In this document: one piece after another, positions 43,594 through 53,368 of the stretch
How the letters are laid out: every line of letters begins with the position of its first letter
How positions within the stretch are numbered: position 1 is the first letter of the stretch
The notes under the pieces: generated by a model
Databases searched by the model: none
What the model saw: only the letters and a program-made list of their open reading frames with translations
Told to the model about the DNA's origin: nothing
Source: Arthrobacter sp. 35W
GTDB lineage: Bacteria; Actinomycetota; Actinomycetes; Actinomycetales; Micrococcaceae
Assembly: GCF_000482545.1 (NCBI RefSeq)
Contig: NZ_KI519454.1
Span: forward strand, 1 to 64,000
Reading direction: 5' to 3'
Length of the DNA stretch: 64,000 bases
Translations under genes and position numbers: made by a program

Positions 43594-46026
43594 ATGACCA
43601 TGGATATGTTGTTTGACGCCTACTCCGCGCCCCGCCAGAGCCCGCCCGCACCCGTGCTGCCCAGCGCCGAGGAGCTGCTGCAGGGGCTCAACCCGCAGCA
43701 GGAGGAGGCCGTCAAACACGCCGGATCGCCGCTGCTGATCGTTGCGGGCGCCGGCTCCGGCAAGACCAGGGTGCTCAGCAACCGCATCGCCTACCTGCTG
43801 GCCACGCGCCGGGCGCATCCGGGCGAGATCCTGGCCATCACCTTCACCAACAAGGCCGCGGCCGAGATGCGCGAACGCATCGGCGCCCTGGTGGGGGATC
43901 CGGCGAAGAACATGTGGATCTCCACCTTCCACTCCTCCTGTGTGCGCATCCTGCGCCGCGAGGCCACCACCATCGGGATGAACTCCAACTTCTCCATCTA
44001 CGATTCCGCGGACTCAATGCGCCTGATCACCATGGTGGCCAAGGGGCTGGATCTGGATCCCAAGCGCTTCGCGCCCAAGGCGATCTCCCACAAGATCTCC
44101 GCGTTGAAGAACGAGCTCATCGACGCCGACGACTACGCCGGCAGTGCGAATTTCAACGATCCCTTCGAGGCCGCCGTCGCGGAGGTCTACAAGGGCTACA
44201 CCCAGCGGCTGCGCCAGGCCAACGCGATGGACTTCGACGATCTCATTGCCCAGACCGTGTACATGTTCCGGGCCTTCCCCGGCATGGCGGATTCCTACCG
44301 CCGCCGCTTCCGGCACGTGCTGGTGGACGAGTACCAGGACACCAACCACGCCCAGTACGCGCTGGTGAAGGAAATCGTGGGCTCGGTTTCGACAAGCTCG
44401 ACCGGCGGGGGAACCGGCATTGAGCCGGCGGAGCTTACGGTGGTGGGTGATTCCGACCAGTCCATCTATGCCTTCCGCGGCGCGGACATCCGCAACATCG
44501 TGGAGTTCGCCAAGGACTACCCGAACGCCCGCACCATCAAGCTGGAGCAGAACTACCGCTCCACGCAGACCATCCTCAGCGCCGCCAACGCGGTGATCTC
44601 CCGCAATCCCAACCGGCCGGAGAAGCGCCTGTGGACGGCCGAGGGCAACGGCGAGAAGATCATCGGCTTCGTGGCCGAGAACGAGCACGAGGAAGCCCGC
44701 TTCATTGCCGAGGAGATCGACCGCCTCCAGGACGAAAGCGATCTGCGCCCCGGCGACGTGGCGATCTTCTACCGCACCAATGCCCAGTCCCGCTCCATCG
44801 AGGATGTGCTGGTGCGCGTGGGCCTGCCCTACCGCGTGGTGGGTGGCACGCGGTTCTACGAGCGCAAGGAAATCAAGGACGCCCTGGCGTACCTGCGGGC
44901 GCTGGTGAACCCGGAGGACGACGTCAATGTGCGCCGCATCCTCAACGAGCCCAAGCGCGGCATCGGCGACCGGGCCGAGGGCGCCGTGGCGGCGCTGGCC
45001 GAGCGCGAGCGGTGCAGCTTCATGGCGGCGCTGCGGCATGCCGACGAGGCGCCGGGCATGGCCACACGCTCGCTGAACGCCGTCAACCAATTTGTGAAGA
45101 TGATGGACGACCTCAGCGAAGTGGCCGCCGGGTCCGGTGCCGCCTCCGCGCTGGAGGCCGTGCTGGAGCAGACCGGCTACCTGGCCGGGCTGCGGGCCAG
45201 CACCGACCCGCAGGACGAGTCCCGGGTGGAGAACCTGGCCGAGCTGGTCGCCGTCGTGCGCGAATACGAGCGCGACAACCCCGAGGGCACGCTGGGCGGC
45301 TTCCTGGAGCAGGTGGCCCTGGTGGCCGACGCCGACCAGATCCCCGACGCGCCGGAAGGCTCCAGCGCCGATGCCGCAGCGGCCGTGGCCGAGGCCCGCC
45401 GGCTGGGCGTGGTGACGCTGATGACGCTGCACACGGCCAAGGGGCTGGAATTCCCGGTGGTCTTCCTGACCGGCATGGAGCACGGCCTCTTCCCGCATTC
45501 GCGCTCTGCGACGGATCCGAACGAGCTCGCCGAGGAGCGCCGGCTGGCCTATGTGGGCCTGACCCGCGCCCGCAAGCGCCTCTACCTGACCCGTTCCGAG
45601 GTGCGCAGCCTGTGGGGCCAGAGCCAGTACAACCCGGCCAGCCAGTTCATCGACGAGGTGCCCGCCGAGCTGATCGACTGGAAGCGCGAGGGCACCGCCC
45701 GCACCGCTCCGGCCGCCGGCGGGGGATCCTTCGGCAGCAGCCGCTACGGCGGGTCCTTCTGGGGCGCCGGCTCCGCTGTGGGCGGGCGCGACGGCGGGGA
45801 GCTGCCGCCGAGCCTGTCGGCCCGCACCACCGCCGGCCGGGTGCAGCCGCAAAAGGAGGTCATCGCCGTCGTCGTGGGGGACAAGGTGAACCACACGAGC
45901 TTTGGCAACGGCACCGTGCTGGCCGTCGAGGGCGCCGGGGACAAGACGGTGGCCAAGGTCCGCTTCGACATTGGCGAGAAGCGCCTGCTGCTGCGCTACG
46001 CACCGCTGGTCAAGGTGGACTCCTAG
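43594..46026 (+). CDS. pcrA: ATP-dependent DNA helicase PcrA/UvrD
   Basis: The product is 810 residues, superfamily 1A helicase for repair and replication restart. Motif I is AGAGSGKTR (51-59), Ia is ITFTNKAAAEMR, II is VDEYQDTN, III is VVGDSDQSIYAFRGA, IV is EQNYRST, V is LMTLHTAKGLEFPVVFL, and VI is EERRLAYVGLTRARKRL. A Tudor-like C-terminal domain ends at GEKRLLLRYAPLV. Residues 263-280, between motifs II and III, are an unusual in-frame insert (see repeat entry). Start ATG 43594 may instead be the Met two codons later. Confidence 0.96.
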   Translation: MTMDMLFDAYSAPRQSPPAPVLPSAEELLQGLNPQQEEAVKHAGSPLLIVAGAGSGKTRVLSNRIAYLLATRRAHPGEILAITFTNKAAAEMRERIGALVGDPAKNMWISTFHSSCVRILRREATTIGMNSNFSIYDSADSMRLITMVAKGLDLDPKRFAPKAISHKISALKNELIDADDYAGSANFNDPFEAAVAEVYKGYTQRLRQANAMDFDDLIAQTVYMFRAFPGMADSYRRRFRHVLVDEYQDTNHAQYALVKEIVGSVSTSSTGGGTGIEPAELTVVGDSDQSIYAFRGADIRNIVEFAKDYPNARTIKLEQNYRSTQTILSAANAVISRNPNRPEKRLWTAEGNGEKIIGFVAENEHEEARFIAEEIDRLQDESDLRPGDVAIFYRTNAQSRSIEDVLVRVGLPYRVVGGTRFYERKEIKDALAYLRALVNPEDDVNVRRILNEPKRGIGDRAEGAVAALAERERCSFMAALRHADEAPGMATRSLNAVNQFVKMMDDLSEVAAGSGAASALEAVLEQTGYLAGLRASTDPQDESRVENLAELVAVVREYERDNPEGTLGGFLEQVALVADADQIPDAPEGSSADAAAAVAEARRLGVVTLMTLHTAKGLEFPVVFLTGMEHGLFPHSRSATDPNELAEERRLAYVGLTRARKRLYLTRSEVRSLWGQSQYNPASQFIDEVPAELIDWKREGTARTAPAAGGGSFGSSRYGGSFWGAGSAVGGRDGGELPPSLSARTTAGRVQPQKEVIAVVVGDKVNHTSFGNGTVLAVEGAGDKTVAKVRFDIGEKRLLLRYAPLVKVDS
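44380..44433. repeat. In-frame repeat-like insertion within pcrA
   Basis: The sequence GGTTTCGACAAGCTCGACCG, with the near-palindrome TCGA-CAAGC-TCGA, resembles short dispersed repeats I associate with Micrococcales genomes. Here it lies inside a coding frame and adds about 18 residues rich in Gly, Ser and Thr (GSVSTSSTGGGTGIEPAE). It keeps the frame open. Whether other copies exist outside this window is not visible. Confidence 0.5.
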
Positions 46027-46028
46027 GC

Positions 46029-46697
46029 ATGCCGAGGAGGATGCTGGCCCCGTCCCTGGCAGTCCTTGCGGCGGTGCTGCTCGGCTGCACCGGCTGCGTC
46101 ACCTTCACCAGCCCGGACCCGGCGGCGGGCACCTCGGCCGCGGCGCCGTCGTCGTACCTTGACCGGCTCAAGGCCGCTCCGGTGGCCACGCCGGCACAGG
46201 AGGCCCCCGGGCCCGACGGCGTCGCCGTCACGGCCTTCATCACCGAGGACCGCAACATTGCCTGCGCCATGACCTTTTCCCGTGCGGGCCAGGCGGCCAG
46301 CCCGTGGGAGCCGAGCAACTTCGACGACGACGCGCTCAAGAGCGCGCCGCTGGTCCCGGTGGTGGACTGCCAGCTGGCCGGCTATCCCGCGCCAGCGGCT
46401 GCAACCGACGATTGCGCCGGCACCCACCTCGGTTTCCTGGGCGGCACCGTGCGGCTCAGCCCCGACGCCGTCGCCTACGGAAACTGCCGCGCCGGCGTCA
46501 CCGCGATGGAGGCCGCCTACGGGCCCAAGGGCACGCCGTCGGACATCCTTGCGGACCTGCCGATCCTCGCCCCGGGGCAGGGCATCGACGCGTCCGGCTA
46601 CCGCTGCGCGCCTCTGGACGATGGGCTGGCCTGCGCCAACCTGTCCAACGGCGTGGGGTTCCACATCGACCGGGACGCCTTCACAGCACTTCCCTAG
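46029..46697 (+). CDS. Putative secreted lipoprotein, unknown function
   Basis: The product is 222 residues. The ATG lies 2 bases after the pcrA stop. The N-terminus MPRRMLAPSLAVLAAVLLG and Cys C20 form a lipobox, and a second Cys follows at 23. The mature part contains six further Cys (NIACAM, VVDCQ, DDCAG, YGNCRAG, YRCAP, LACANL), likely three disulfides. It has no recognised domain, though short Cys-patterned actinobacterial lipoproteins like this are common. It may be cotranscribed with pcrA by proximity only. Confidence 0.78.
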   Translation: MPRRMLAPSLAVLAAVLLGCTGCVTFTSPDPAAGTSAAAPSSYLDRLKAAPVATPAQEAPGPDGVAVTAFITEDRNIACAMTFSRAGQAASPWEPSNFDDDALKSAPLVPVVDCQLAGYPAPAAATDDCAGTHLGFLGGTVRLSPDAVAYGNCRAGVTAMEAAYGPKGTPSDILADLPILAPGQGIDASGYRCAPLDDGLACANLSNGVGFHIDRDAFTALP

Positions 46698-46907
46698 CCG
46701 CTGCCGGGTGCACAGGCCAGCAAATGTGTCGTTGTTCACTAAACAGGTAGTCTGGGGGAGGGGCCAATCCCCTCTGCACTAAAGTTCCCCTTGGAGCATC
46801 AGCACCTGATTCCTTCCATGCGTTACAGCCATGCGACGGTGCAGGCCTGTGCTTCGCAGTCCCAGGACTGGACAGAACACTACTTCGACGTAGAAGGACA
46901 CAAACCC
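46698..46907. other. Intergenic region before sucC
   Basis: The 210 bases between the lipoprotein stop and the sucC GTG form a leader with no evident gene. An open frame from 46791 continues in phase with sucC but starts in non-conserved sequence, so I treat it as untranslated. A -10-like TAGTCT at 46748-46753 is the only promoter-like element I noted, with no well-spaced -35. Confidence 0.4.
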
Positions 46908-48077
46908 GTGGACCTGTTTGAATACCAGGCGCGCGACATGTTTGAGGCACACGGAGTCCCCGTGCTTGCCGGCATCATTGCGCACACCCCTGAAGAAGCA
47001 AAGGCAGCAGCCGAGAAGATTGGCGGCGTCACCGTCGTCAAGGCACAGGTAAAGGTTGGTGGCCGCGGCAAGGCCGGCGGCGTCAAGGTGGCCAAGAGCG
47101 CGGATGAGGCGTTCGAACACGCATCTGCCATCCTCGGCATGGACATCAAGGGCCACACCGTCAACACTGTCATGATCGCCCAGGGCGCTGACATTGCTGA
47201 AGAGTTCTACTTCTCCGTTCTGCTGGACCGCGCCAACCGCAACTACCTGGCCATGTGCTCGGTGGAAGGCGGCATGGAGATCGAGGAGCTCGCAGTCGAG
47301 CGCCCCGAGGCTCTGGCCCGCATCGCCGTTGACCCGGCCGTCGGCATCGACGCAGCCAAGGCTGACGAGATCGTTGCCGCCGCAGGCTTCTCCGCCGAAC
47401 TGGCCCCCAAGGTCGCAGCGACCATCATCAAGCTCTGGGACGTCTTCAAGAAGGAAGACGCCACCCTGGTTGAGGTCAACCCGCTGGTCCGCACCGGCGC
47501 CGGCGACATCGTGGCCCTGGACGGCAAGGTCTCCCTGGATGAGAACGCCGACTTCCGCCACCCGCACCACGTTGAGCTCGAGGACAAGGCAGCAGCCGAC
47601 CCGCTCGAAGCCAAGGCCAAGGCCGCAGACCTGAACTACGTCAAGCTGGACGGCGAAGTTGGCATCATCGGCAACGGTGCAGGCCTGGTCATGTCCACCC
47701 TGGACGTCGTTGCCTACGCTGGTGAAAACCACGGCAACGTCAAGCCCGCCAACTTCCTGGACATCGGCGGTGGAGCATCCGCCGAGGTCATGGCCGCCGG
47801 TCTGGACGTCATCCTCAACGACCCCCAGGTCAAGAGCGTGTTCGTGAACGTCTTCGGTGGAATCACCGCCTGCGACGCCGTTGCCAAGGGCATCGTCGGC
47901 GCGCTGGCCGAGCTGGGCTCCGCGGCGAACAAGCCGCTGGTTGTCCGCCTGGACGGCAACAACGTCGAAGAGGGCCGCCGGATCCTCAACGAGGCCAACC
48001 ACCCGCTGGTCACCCTGGCCGCCACCATGGACGAGGGCGCCGACAAGGCCGCCGAACTCGCCCACGCCGCGAAGTAA
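46908..48077 (+). CDS. sucC: Succinyl-CoA synthetase, beta subunit (ADP-forming)
   Basis: The product is 389 residues. With SucD it makes succinate and ATP or GTP from succinyl-CoA in the TCA cycle. GTG 46908 gives [20 protein letters not shown], the canonical N-terminus, with AGAAGGA upstream. ATP-grasp residues include [18 protein letters not shown] and VEVNPLV. The CoA-ligase-like C-terminal domain has [15 protein letters not shown] and [15 protein letters not shown]. The sucD gene follows after 16 bases. Confidence 0.97.
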   Translation: MDLFEYQARDMFEAHGVPVLAGIIAHTPEEAKAAAEKIGGVTVVKAQVKVGGRGKAGGVKVAKSADEAFEHASAILGMDIKGHTVNTVMIAQGADIAEEFYFSVLLDRANRNYLAMCSVEGGMEIEELAVERPEALARIAVDPAVGIDAAKADEIVAAAGFSAELAPKVAATIIKLWDVFKKEDATLVEVNPLVRTGAGDIVALDGKVSLDENADFRHPHHVELEDKAAADPLEAKAKAADLNYVKLDGEVGIIGNGAGLVMSTLDVVAYAGENHGNVKPANFLDIGGGASAEVMAAGLDVILNDPQVKSVFVNVFGGITACDAVAKGIVGALAELGSAANKPLVVRLDGNNVEEGRRILNEANHPLVTLAATMDEGADKAAELAHAAK

Positions 48078-48093
48078 AGCGAGGACTTTTACT

Positions 48094-48996
48094 ATGTCTA
48101 TCTTTCTGAACAAGGACTCCAAGGTCATCGTCCAGGGCATCACCGGCGGCGAGGGCACCAAGCACACCGCCCTGATGCTCAAGGCCGGCACCCAGGTTGT
48201 CGGTGGCGTCAACGCCCGCAAGGCCGGCACCACCGTGCTGCACGGCGACGTTGAACTGCCCGTCTACGGCACCGTCGTCGAAGCCGTCGAGAAGACCGGC
48301 GCCGACGTCTCCATCGTCTTCGTGCCGCCGGCCTTCACCAAGGCCGCCGTTGTCGAGGCCATCGAAGCCGGCGTTCCGCTGGTTGTCGTCATCACCGAAG
48401 GTGTGCCGGTACAGGACTCCGCCGAGTTCTGGGCCCTGGCCCAGTCCAAGGTCGACGCCGACGGCAAGCAGATCACCCGCATCATCGGCCCGAACTGCCC
48501 CGGCATCATCACCCCCGGTGAGGCACTGGTTGGCATCACCCCGAACAACATCACCGGCAAGGGCCCGATCGGCTTGGTCTCCAAGTCCGGCACCCTGACC
48601 TACCAGATGATGTTCGAGCTGCGCGACCTGGGCTTCTCCACCGCCATCGGCATCGGTGGCGACCCCGTCATCGGCACCACCCACATCGACGCTCTGGCTG
48701 CCTTCGAGGCAGACCCGGAGACCAAGGCGATTGTGATGATCGGCGAGATCGGTGGCGACGCTGAAGAGCGCGCCGCTGACTACATCAAGGCCCACGTCAC
48801 GAAGCCGGTTGTCGGCTACGTTGCAGGCTTCACCGCTCCGGAGGGCAAGACCATGGGCCACGCCGGCGCCATCGTCTCCGGCTCCGCTGGTACGGCACAG
48901 GCCAAGAAGGAGGCCCTCGAGGCCGCCGGCGTGAAGGTCGGCAAGACGCCGTCCGAGACCGCCACCCTGCTGCGCGAGGTCTTCGCAGCCCTGTAG
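48094..48996 (+). CDS. sucD: Succinyl-CoA synthetase, alpha subunit
   Basis: The product is 300 residues. The CoA-binding motif is [19 protein letters not shown]. The phosphohistidine loop is [12 protein letters not shown] with H256. [15 protein letters not shown] and [12 protein letters not shown] are conserved family blocks. It forms the alpha half of the enzyme with SucC and belongs to the same transcript. Confidence 0.97.
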   Translation: MSIFLNKDSKVIVQGITGGEGTKHTALMLKAGTQVVGGVNARKAGTTVLHGDVELPVYGTVVEAVEKTGADVSIVFVPPAFTKAAVVEAIEAGVPLVVVITEGVPVQDSAEFWALAQSKVDADGKQITRIIGPNCPGIITPGEALVGITPNNITGKGPIGLVSKSGTLTYQMMFELRDLGFSTAIGIGGDPVIGTTHIDALAAFEADPETKAIVMIGEIGGDAEERAADYIKAHVTKPVVGYVAGFTAPEGKTMGHAGAIVSGSAGTAQAKKEALEAAGVKVGKTPSETATLLREVFAAL

Positions 48997-49009
48997 CACC
49001 CGCACCACC

Positions 49010-49050
49010 CGGCGGCCCGCCACCTTCTTCGCGAAGGTGGCGGGCCGCCG
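49010..49050 (+). terminator. Strong hairpin terminator after sucCD
   Basis: Arms of 17 bases (49010-49026 and 49034-49050) are perfect complements around a 7-base loop. It is very GC-rich, 13 bases after the sucD stop, and followed by TCGTTCCCCC rather than a long T run. Confidence 0.85.
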
Positions 49051-49162
49051 TCGTTCCCCCGACACGCAATTGCATTCAGGACGCGCGTTCCCGGTTGGGA
49101 CATGGCTACAACTGCATCCTGGGCGGGGGACTGCGTCGCGGGCTGGGGGTAAGGGGCCTCCG

Positions 49163-50566
49163 CTACGCCTTGGTGACGGCGTCGCCGTGCGGGGCTTCCA
49201 GCCGCAGTCCGCTGAGGTCCGGGCCGCTCTGGCCGCTGATCCGCACTGCCGTGGCCCCGGCGCCGGCGGCGATGACCCTTCCGCCCACGGTGAGCGTGCC
49301 CACCGGGCCCTCAAGGTCCACTGTGGCCAGCGCGTCGCCGGCGGTCGCCACGTCCCCTCCGATGTCCACCGTGCCGATGCTGCCTGTGGGCTTCACGCTC
49401 AGGGCGATGGCCGACAGGGGCATCAGCACCCCCTTGACGAGGCTTTCGCCCGTGCCGCCGGAGGTGGAGAGGCTGCCTGTGATGGTGAGGGAGGGCAGCT
49501 CGCGGCTGACCTGGATGCCCACCGAGCCGTCGCCGCGGGTGGTGATCGATTCAAAGCTGGCCGCCTTCAGCGAGCCGTCATAGACATTGAAGCCCCGTGC
49601 GCCCAGCCCGGTGGTCACGATGGGAGCCTGGACGGTGAGCACGCCGATGTCGCCGAAGTTTACGAAGCCGATGCCGCTGGGGCCGTGCGAGGTGACAGCA
49701 CCCTGGGCCGTCCAGTGCGCCACCTCTCCCCAGTTGTCCAGCACCATGTCGTTCTGCCCGAACGTGGTTGTGGTCCCACGGTTCACCACCTGGGCAACCC
49801 TGGCCCCGCTGATGACGAAGACGCCGCCGCTGATCAGATCCGGCGTTCCGGGAGCGATGCCGCCGTCGGAGAACACCTCGCCGGTGGAGAGCAGTTCCAC
49901 GGCCACGGTGCCGCCGTCGGCCTTGCCGGCCTTGTTCCCGTGCCCACCGACGAAGACGCCGCCGCCGCGGACCGGGGCCTCGCTGCTGCCGGCGGAGATG
50001 TTTTCCAGCCGGGCCGTTAGTACGACGGCGGCGTCCGGCTGCCGGTTCCACAGCGTGAAGGCTCCCTGCAGGGCCTCGACGCCGAAGCCGGTGGGCCTGT
50101 CCACCCGGCCGCGGGTGTCCGCCTCGGCCACGTGGACGCCGTCGGCCTCCACCCGGCCGGCGTGGATGCTGCCCTCGGCGGTCAGGTACACCTGCCCGGA
50201 AGTGGTGACATTCTTCAGCCGAAGGGTGCCCAGATCAGCCACGGAGGGATCGTTGTAGATGGCCAGCTCATGGGCCGAGGTGCGCACAGTGGTGTCTGCA
50301 AGGGAGTTGTTGCTGGTCAGCCGCAGGCCCTTGGCCCCGAAGACCAGCTCCCCGCCGCGCAGGGCGGTTCCGGGCGGAAGCGTCACCGAGGGCATGCCCT
50401 TCAGCGTCCCAGAGACTTCGATCTGCGCGGCGCCCGCCGCCAGTGCCTCAGTGAACTGCGCCACATCCGATACTCGTGTCCACGCCACAACGCCACCACT
50501 TTCCTGGTCAAAGATTGCCGATCCACTGTCCGTCAACGGGCCGCCATCGGCCCCGCCAAAATGCAC
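49163..50566 (-). CDS. Hypothetical beta-repeat (beta-helix-like) protein
   Basis: The product is 467 residues from GTG 50566. It is rich in Gly, Val, Thr and Ala with many short alternating strands (for example SLTITGSLSTSGGTG, VDIGGDVATAG, LTVGGRVIAAG), spaced like turns of a right-handed beta-helix or autotransporter-like passenger. There is no signal peptide, membrane anchor, sorting motif or catalytic pattern. The start region is Gly-rich and the exact start is uncertain. I do not recognise the family. It sits alone after the sucCD terminator, with no linked export genes. Confidence 0.6.
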   Translation of the reverse strand: MHFGGADGGPLTDSGSAIFDQESGGVVAWTRVSDVAQFTEALAAGAAQIEVSGTLKGMPSVTLPPGTALRGGELVFGAKGLRLTSNNSLADTTVRTSAHELAIYNDPSVADLGTLRLKNVTTSGQVYLTAEGSIHAGRVEADGVHVAEADTRGRVDRPTGFGVEALQGAFTLWNRQPDAAVVLTARLENISAGSSEAPVRGGGVFVGGHGNKAGKADGGTVAVELLSTGEVFSDGGIAPGTPDLISGGVFVISGARVAQVVNRGTTTTFGQNDMVLDNWGEVAHWTAQGAVTSHGPSGIGFVNFGDIGVLTVQAPIVTTGLGARGFNVYDGSLKAASFESITTRGDGSVGIQVSRELPSLTITGSLSTSGGTGESLVKGVLMPLSAIALSVKPTGSIGTVDIGGDVATAGDALATVDLEGPVGTLTVGGRVIAAGAGATAVRISGQSGPDLSGLRLEAPHGDAVTKA

Positions 50567-50642
50567 TGTACGCGCGATTCCTGCAATGTGTGTGTGAATT
50601 TCCCTGCCGTCGCGGCGGGCCGGACGGGACTAGGCTAGCGGG

Positions 50643-51086
50643 ATGACTGATCCCGATTTTGTCTCCCGCCAACGCTTCATCCCCGTCGCGGCCGAAGAGA
50701 TCTTTGACGTGCTGGCCGTGCCCGCGATGCACTCGGTGATCGACGGCTCCGGCACCGTCCAGGCGGCGCAGCCGGGCGGTCCGGAACGGCTGTCCCTTGG
50801 CGCCCGGTTCGGGATGGAGATGAACATGGCTGTGGACTACAAGATCCTGAACACCGTTGTCGAGTTCGAGGAGGGACGCCGGATTGCCTGGCAGCACGTC
50901 GGCAGACATATCTGGCGCTACACCCTGGAACCGGCCGACGGCGGCACCCTGGTGACGGAGGAATGGGACGCCCGCGGGAGCGGGTTCCGGCTGCCCATGC
51001 GCCTGCTGCGCTACAAGTGCCGCAATGCCGTGGGCATCGAGCGCACCCTGGCCAACCTCGACGCGCACCTCACCGCCGGGGCCTAG
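50643..51086 (+). CDS. SRPBCC-family protein
   Basis: The product is 147 residues, the right size for a single START-like fold. The start FVSRQRFIPVAAEEIFDVLAVP and the segment FEEGRRIAWQHVG are typical of polyketide-cyclase/Bet v 1-like proteins. The pocket would bind a small hydrophobic ligand. It is followed after 7 bases by the LOG-type gene, so they are probably cotranscribed. Ligand and role unknown. Confidence 0.85.
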   Translation: MTDPDFVSRQRFIPVAAEEIFDVLAVPAMHSVIDGSGTVQAAQPGGPERLSLGARFGMEMNMAVDYKILNTVVEFEEGRRIAWQHVGRHIWRYTLEPADGGTLVTEEWDARGSGFRLPMRLLRYKCRNAVGIERTLANLDAHLTAGA

Positions 51087-51093
51087 GCTTTCC

Positions 51094-52221
51094 ATGGCAC
51101 CCCCGCTGGCTCCGCGCATGGGCACCGTGGATGTGGACGATCTGGCCCGCTTCGACGCGCTGGTGGCCGCCGGCGCTGCGTCTATGCACGGCTGGCATGT
51201 GCAGTCCATCGACCTGTCTGAGCGCAGCGCCGTGCTGCGCCGGCTCCGCGCCGCCGGTGCGATCTTCATGGGCTGCCACTTCGCCCCGGGGCTGGAGGAT
51301 TCGCTGCGGGCCCGCGGAGCCCTGCTCTTCCCGACGCTGCCGGGCATCCCGTTCAATGCCTACCGCGGCCGGCTCTACACGGGAGCCGAGCTCTACGAGG
51401 GCATCTCCGGCTCCCCATATGAGGGCACGCCTGACGCGCTGATCTACCAATGGGCCCTGCAGGCCGGCCGGGAGCGCTCGCTCGACGCGACCCTGGCCAC
51501 GGCCATGCACGACCACGCCATCTCTGATGCCTTGGACGATGAACTGAACGACGGCGCCCTGGCCGGCGCGCCCGTGGTGGGCGTGATGGGCGGACACGCC
51601 GCGGCGCGAGGGAGCAGGGATTATGCGACGGCGGCCCGGCTGGGGAGGCTGCTGGCCCGCTCGGGCAAGGTGGTTGCCACCGGCGGCGGCCCCGGAGCGA
51701 TGGAGGCAGCCAACCTGGGCGCCTACCTCTCACAGGAAGACGACGGCGCCCTGGACCAGGCGCTGGCGGAGCTGGCAGCGGTGCCCGGGTTCCGGCCTTC
51801 GGTGTCGGCTTGGGCGCGGGTGGCGGCCGCCGTCGTCGAACGCCATCCGGCAGGGGCCACCAATCTGGGCATCCCCACCTGGTTCTACGGCCACGAACCA
51901 CCCAACATCTTTGCCACCCACATCGCGAAGTACTTCGCCAATTCGATCCGCGAGGCCATGCTGCTGGAACGCTGCACCGGGGGCATAGTGTTTCTGCCGG
52001 GGGCTGCCGGAACGGTGCAGGAGATCTTCCAGGACGGCTGCGAGAACTACTACGCTGCCGAGGAGGCCGTGGCTGCGATGGTGCTGGTGGGCCGGGCGCA
52101 CTGGGAGAAGGAGCTGCCCGTGTGGCCGCTGCTGTCCACGCTGGCCGCCGGCCGGGCCATGGCGGCACGCATCCACTGCGTGGACACCATCGAGGAGGCC
52201 TGCGCCGTCCTGGCGGGCTGA
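51094..52221 (+). CDS. LOG-family Rossmann-fold protein
   Basis: The product is 375 residues, about twice the usual LOG length because of an N-terminal domain of some 170 residues. The LOG-like domain contains VVGVMGGHAAARGS, VVATGGGPGAMEAANLGAY and FLPGAAGTVQEIFQDG. The last differs from the PGGxGTxxE motif of cytokinin-activating phosphoribohydrolases (Ala for Gly), but Glu is kept. Nucleotide processing is likely; the exact substrate is not evident. Confidence 0.82.
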   Translation: MAPPLAPRMGTVDVDDLARFDALVAAGAASMHGWHVQSIDLSERSAVLRRLRAAGAIFMGCHFAPGLEDSLRARGALLFPTLPGIPFNAYRGRLYTGAELYEGISGSPYEGTPDALIYQWALQAGRERSLDATLATAMHDHAISDALDDELNDGALAGAPVVGVMGGHAAARGSRDYATAARLGRLLARSGKVVATGGGPGAMEAANLGAYLSQEDDGALDQALAELAAVPGFRPSVSAWARVAAAVVERHPAGATNLGIPTWFYGHEPPNIFATHIAKYFANSIREAMLLERCTGGIVFLPGAAGTVQEIFQDGCENYYAAEEAVAAMVLVGRAHWEKELPVWPLLSTLAAGRAMAARIHCVDTIEEACAVLAG

Positions 52222-52252
52222 CGCTGCCGGCCGGGGCGCCGGCTGAGGCCCG

Positions 52253-53368
52253 TCAGCCCAGCACTGTCCCGAAGGCCAGGCCCAGCACGTAGGTGGCGGC
52301 CGCGGCGCCGAAGCCGATGGCCAGCTGGCGCAGTCCGCGCGACAGCGGCGAGGCCCCGGATAGCAGCCCGACGACGGCGCCGGTGCCCAGCAGGGCCAGC
52401 CCCACCAGTGCGCAGGCCAGCACGAGGGCCCACAAGCCGGTCATGCCGAAGATGAACGGGATGATCGGGATGATGGCACCGGAGGCGAAGAAGCAGAAGC
52501 TGGCACCCGCCGCGCCCCAGGCGGTGCCCAGGGTCTCATGCTCGTCCGTCTCCTGGAACTTCTCCGGCTGCAGGGACAGGCTGGGATCGCAATCGCAGGT
52601 GAAGGCGCCCAGGCGCTCCGCGGCGCGGTGCTCGGCGGCCTCCTGGCTCATGCCCCGGGCCAGATAGATGAGCACCAGCTCGTTGTTTTCCAGATCCAGC
52701 GACTGCGCCGCGGACAGCGTGACCTGGGTGGGGCGGGAGGCATCGAGCAGCTCGCGCTGGGAGCGGACGGAGACGAACTCCCCGGCACCCATGGACAGGG
52801 CCCCGGCCAGCAGCCCGGCGATGCCGCTGAGCAGCACCACTGTGGAGGAGACGCCGGTGGCGGCCATGCCCATCACCAGGGACAGGTTGGAGACCAGACC
52901 GTCGTTGGCGCCGAACACCGCGGCCCGGAAACTGCCCGAGAGGCTGATGCGCCCGCTGGTGGCCAGGGCCCGCACCACCTCCTCATGGATCTGCTCGTCC
53001 GCGGCCATGGAAGGCGTGGCGTCGGCATCGGTGGCGTAGGGGGAGCGGGACTCCGCGCGCTGCGCCAGGGCGAGGACGAAGACGGAGCCGAAGCGCTTGG
53101 CCAGCATGGCCAGGATGCGGCTGCGCAGGGAGGCCTTGCGCGGCGGATTGGCGTTCTCGCCCAGCAGCGCCAGCCAGTGGTGTTCGTGGCGCCCTTCGGC
53201 CTCAGCCAGGGCCAGCAGGATGCGCTGCTCCTCGCCGTCGCGCTTGGCGGCCAGCTCGCGGTAGAGCGCGGCCTCGGCGCGTTCATCGGCCAGATACTGG
53301 CGCCAGCGCTTGATGTCGGCTGGGCTGGGGATGCGTTCCGGCACGGCGGTCCTCCTCGGGTCAGCCAT
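52253..53368 (-). CDS. Ferritin-like/VIT1-CCC1 fused metal transporter
   Basis: The product is 371 residues. ATG 53368 is chosen; the longer frame upstream overlaps the regulator promoter. Residues 20-150 form a ferritin-like helical domain (ADERAEAALYRELA, EAEGRHEHHW, ADEQIHEEVV with E...ExxH). The C-terminal VIT1/CCC1 domain has five membrane segments, beginning FGANDGLVSNLSLVMGM and ending IGFGAAAATYVLGLAFG, with MGAGEFVSVRSQRE as the cytosolic metal-binding loop start. MbfA-like proteins of this form export or store iron or manganese. Confidence 0.9.
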   Translation of the reverse strand: MADPRRTAVPERIPSPADIKRWRQYLADERAEAALYRELAAKRDGEEQRILLALAEAEGRHEHHWLALLGENANPPRKASLRSRILAMLAKRFGSVFVLALAQRAESRSPYATDADATPSMAADEQIHEEVVRALATSGRISLSGSFRAAVFGANDGLVSNLSLVMGMAATGVSSTVVLLSGIAGLLAGALSMGAGEFVSVRSQRELLDASRPTQVTLSAAQSLDLENNELVLIYLARGMSQEAAEHRAAERLGAFTCDCDPSLSLQPEKFQETDEHETLGTAWGAAGASFCFFASGAIIPIIPFIFGMTGLWALVLACALVGLALLGTGAVVGLLSGASPLSRGLRQLAIGFGAAAATYVLGLAFGTVLG

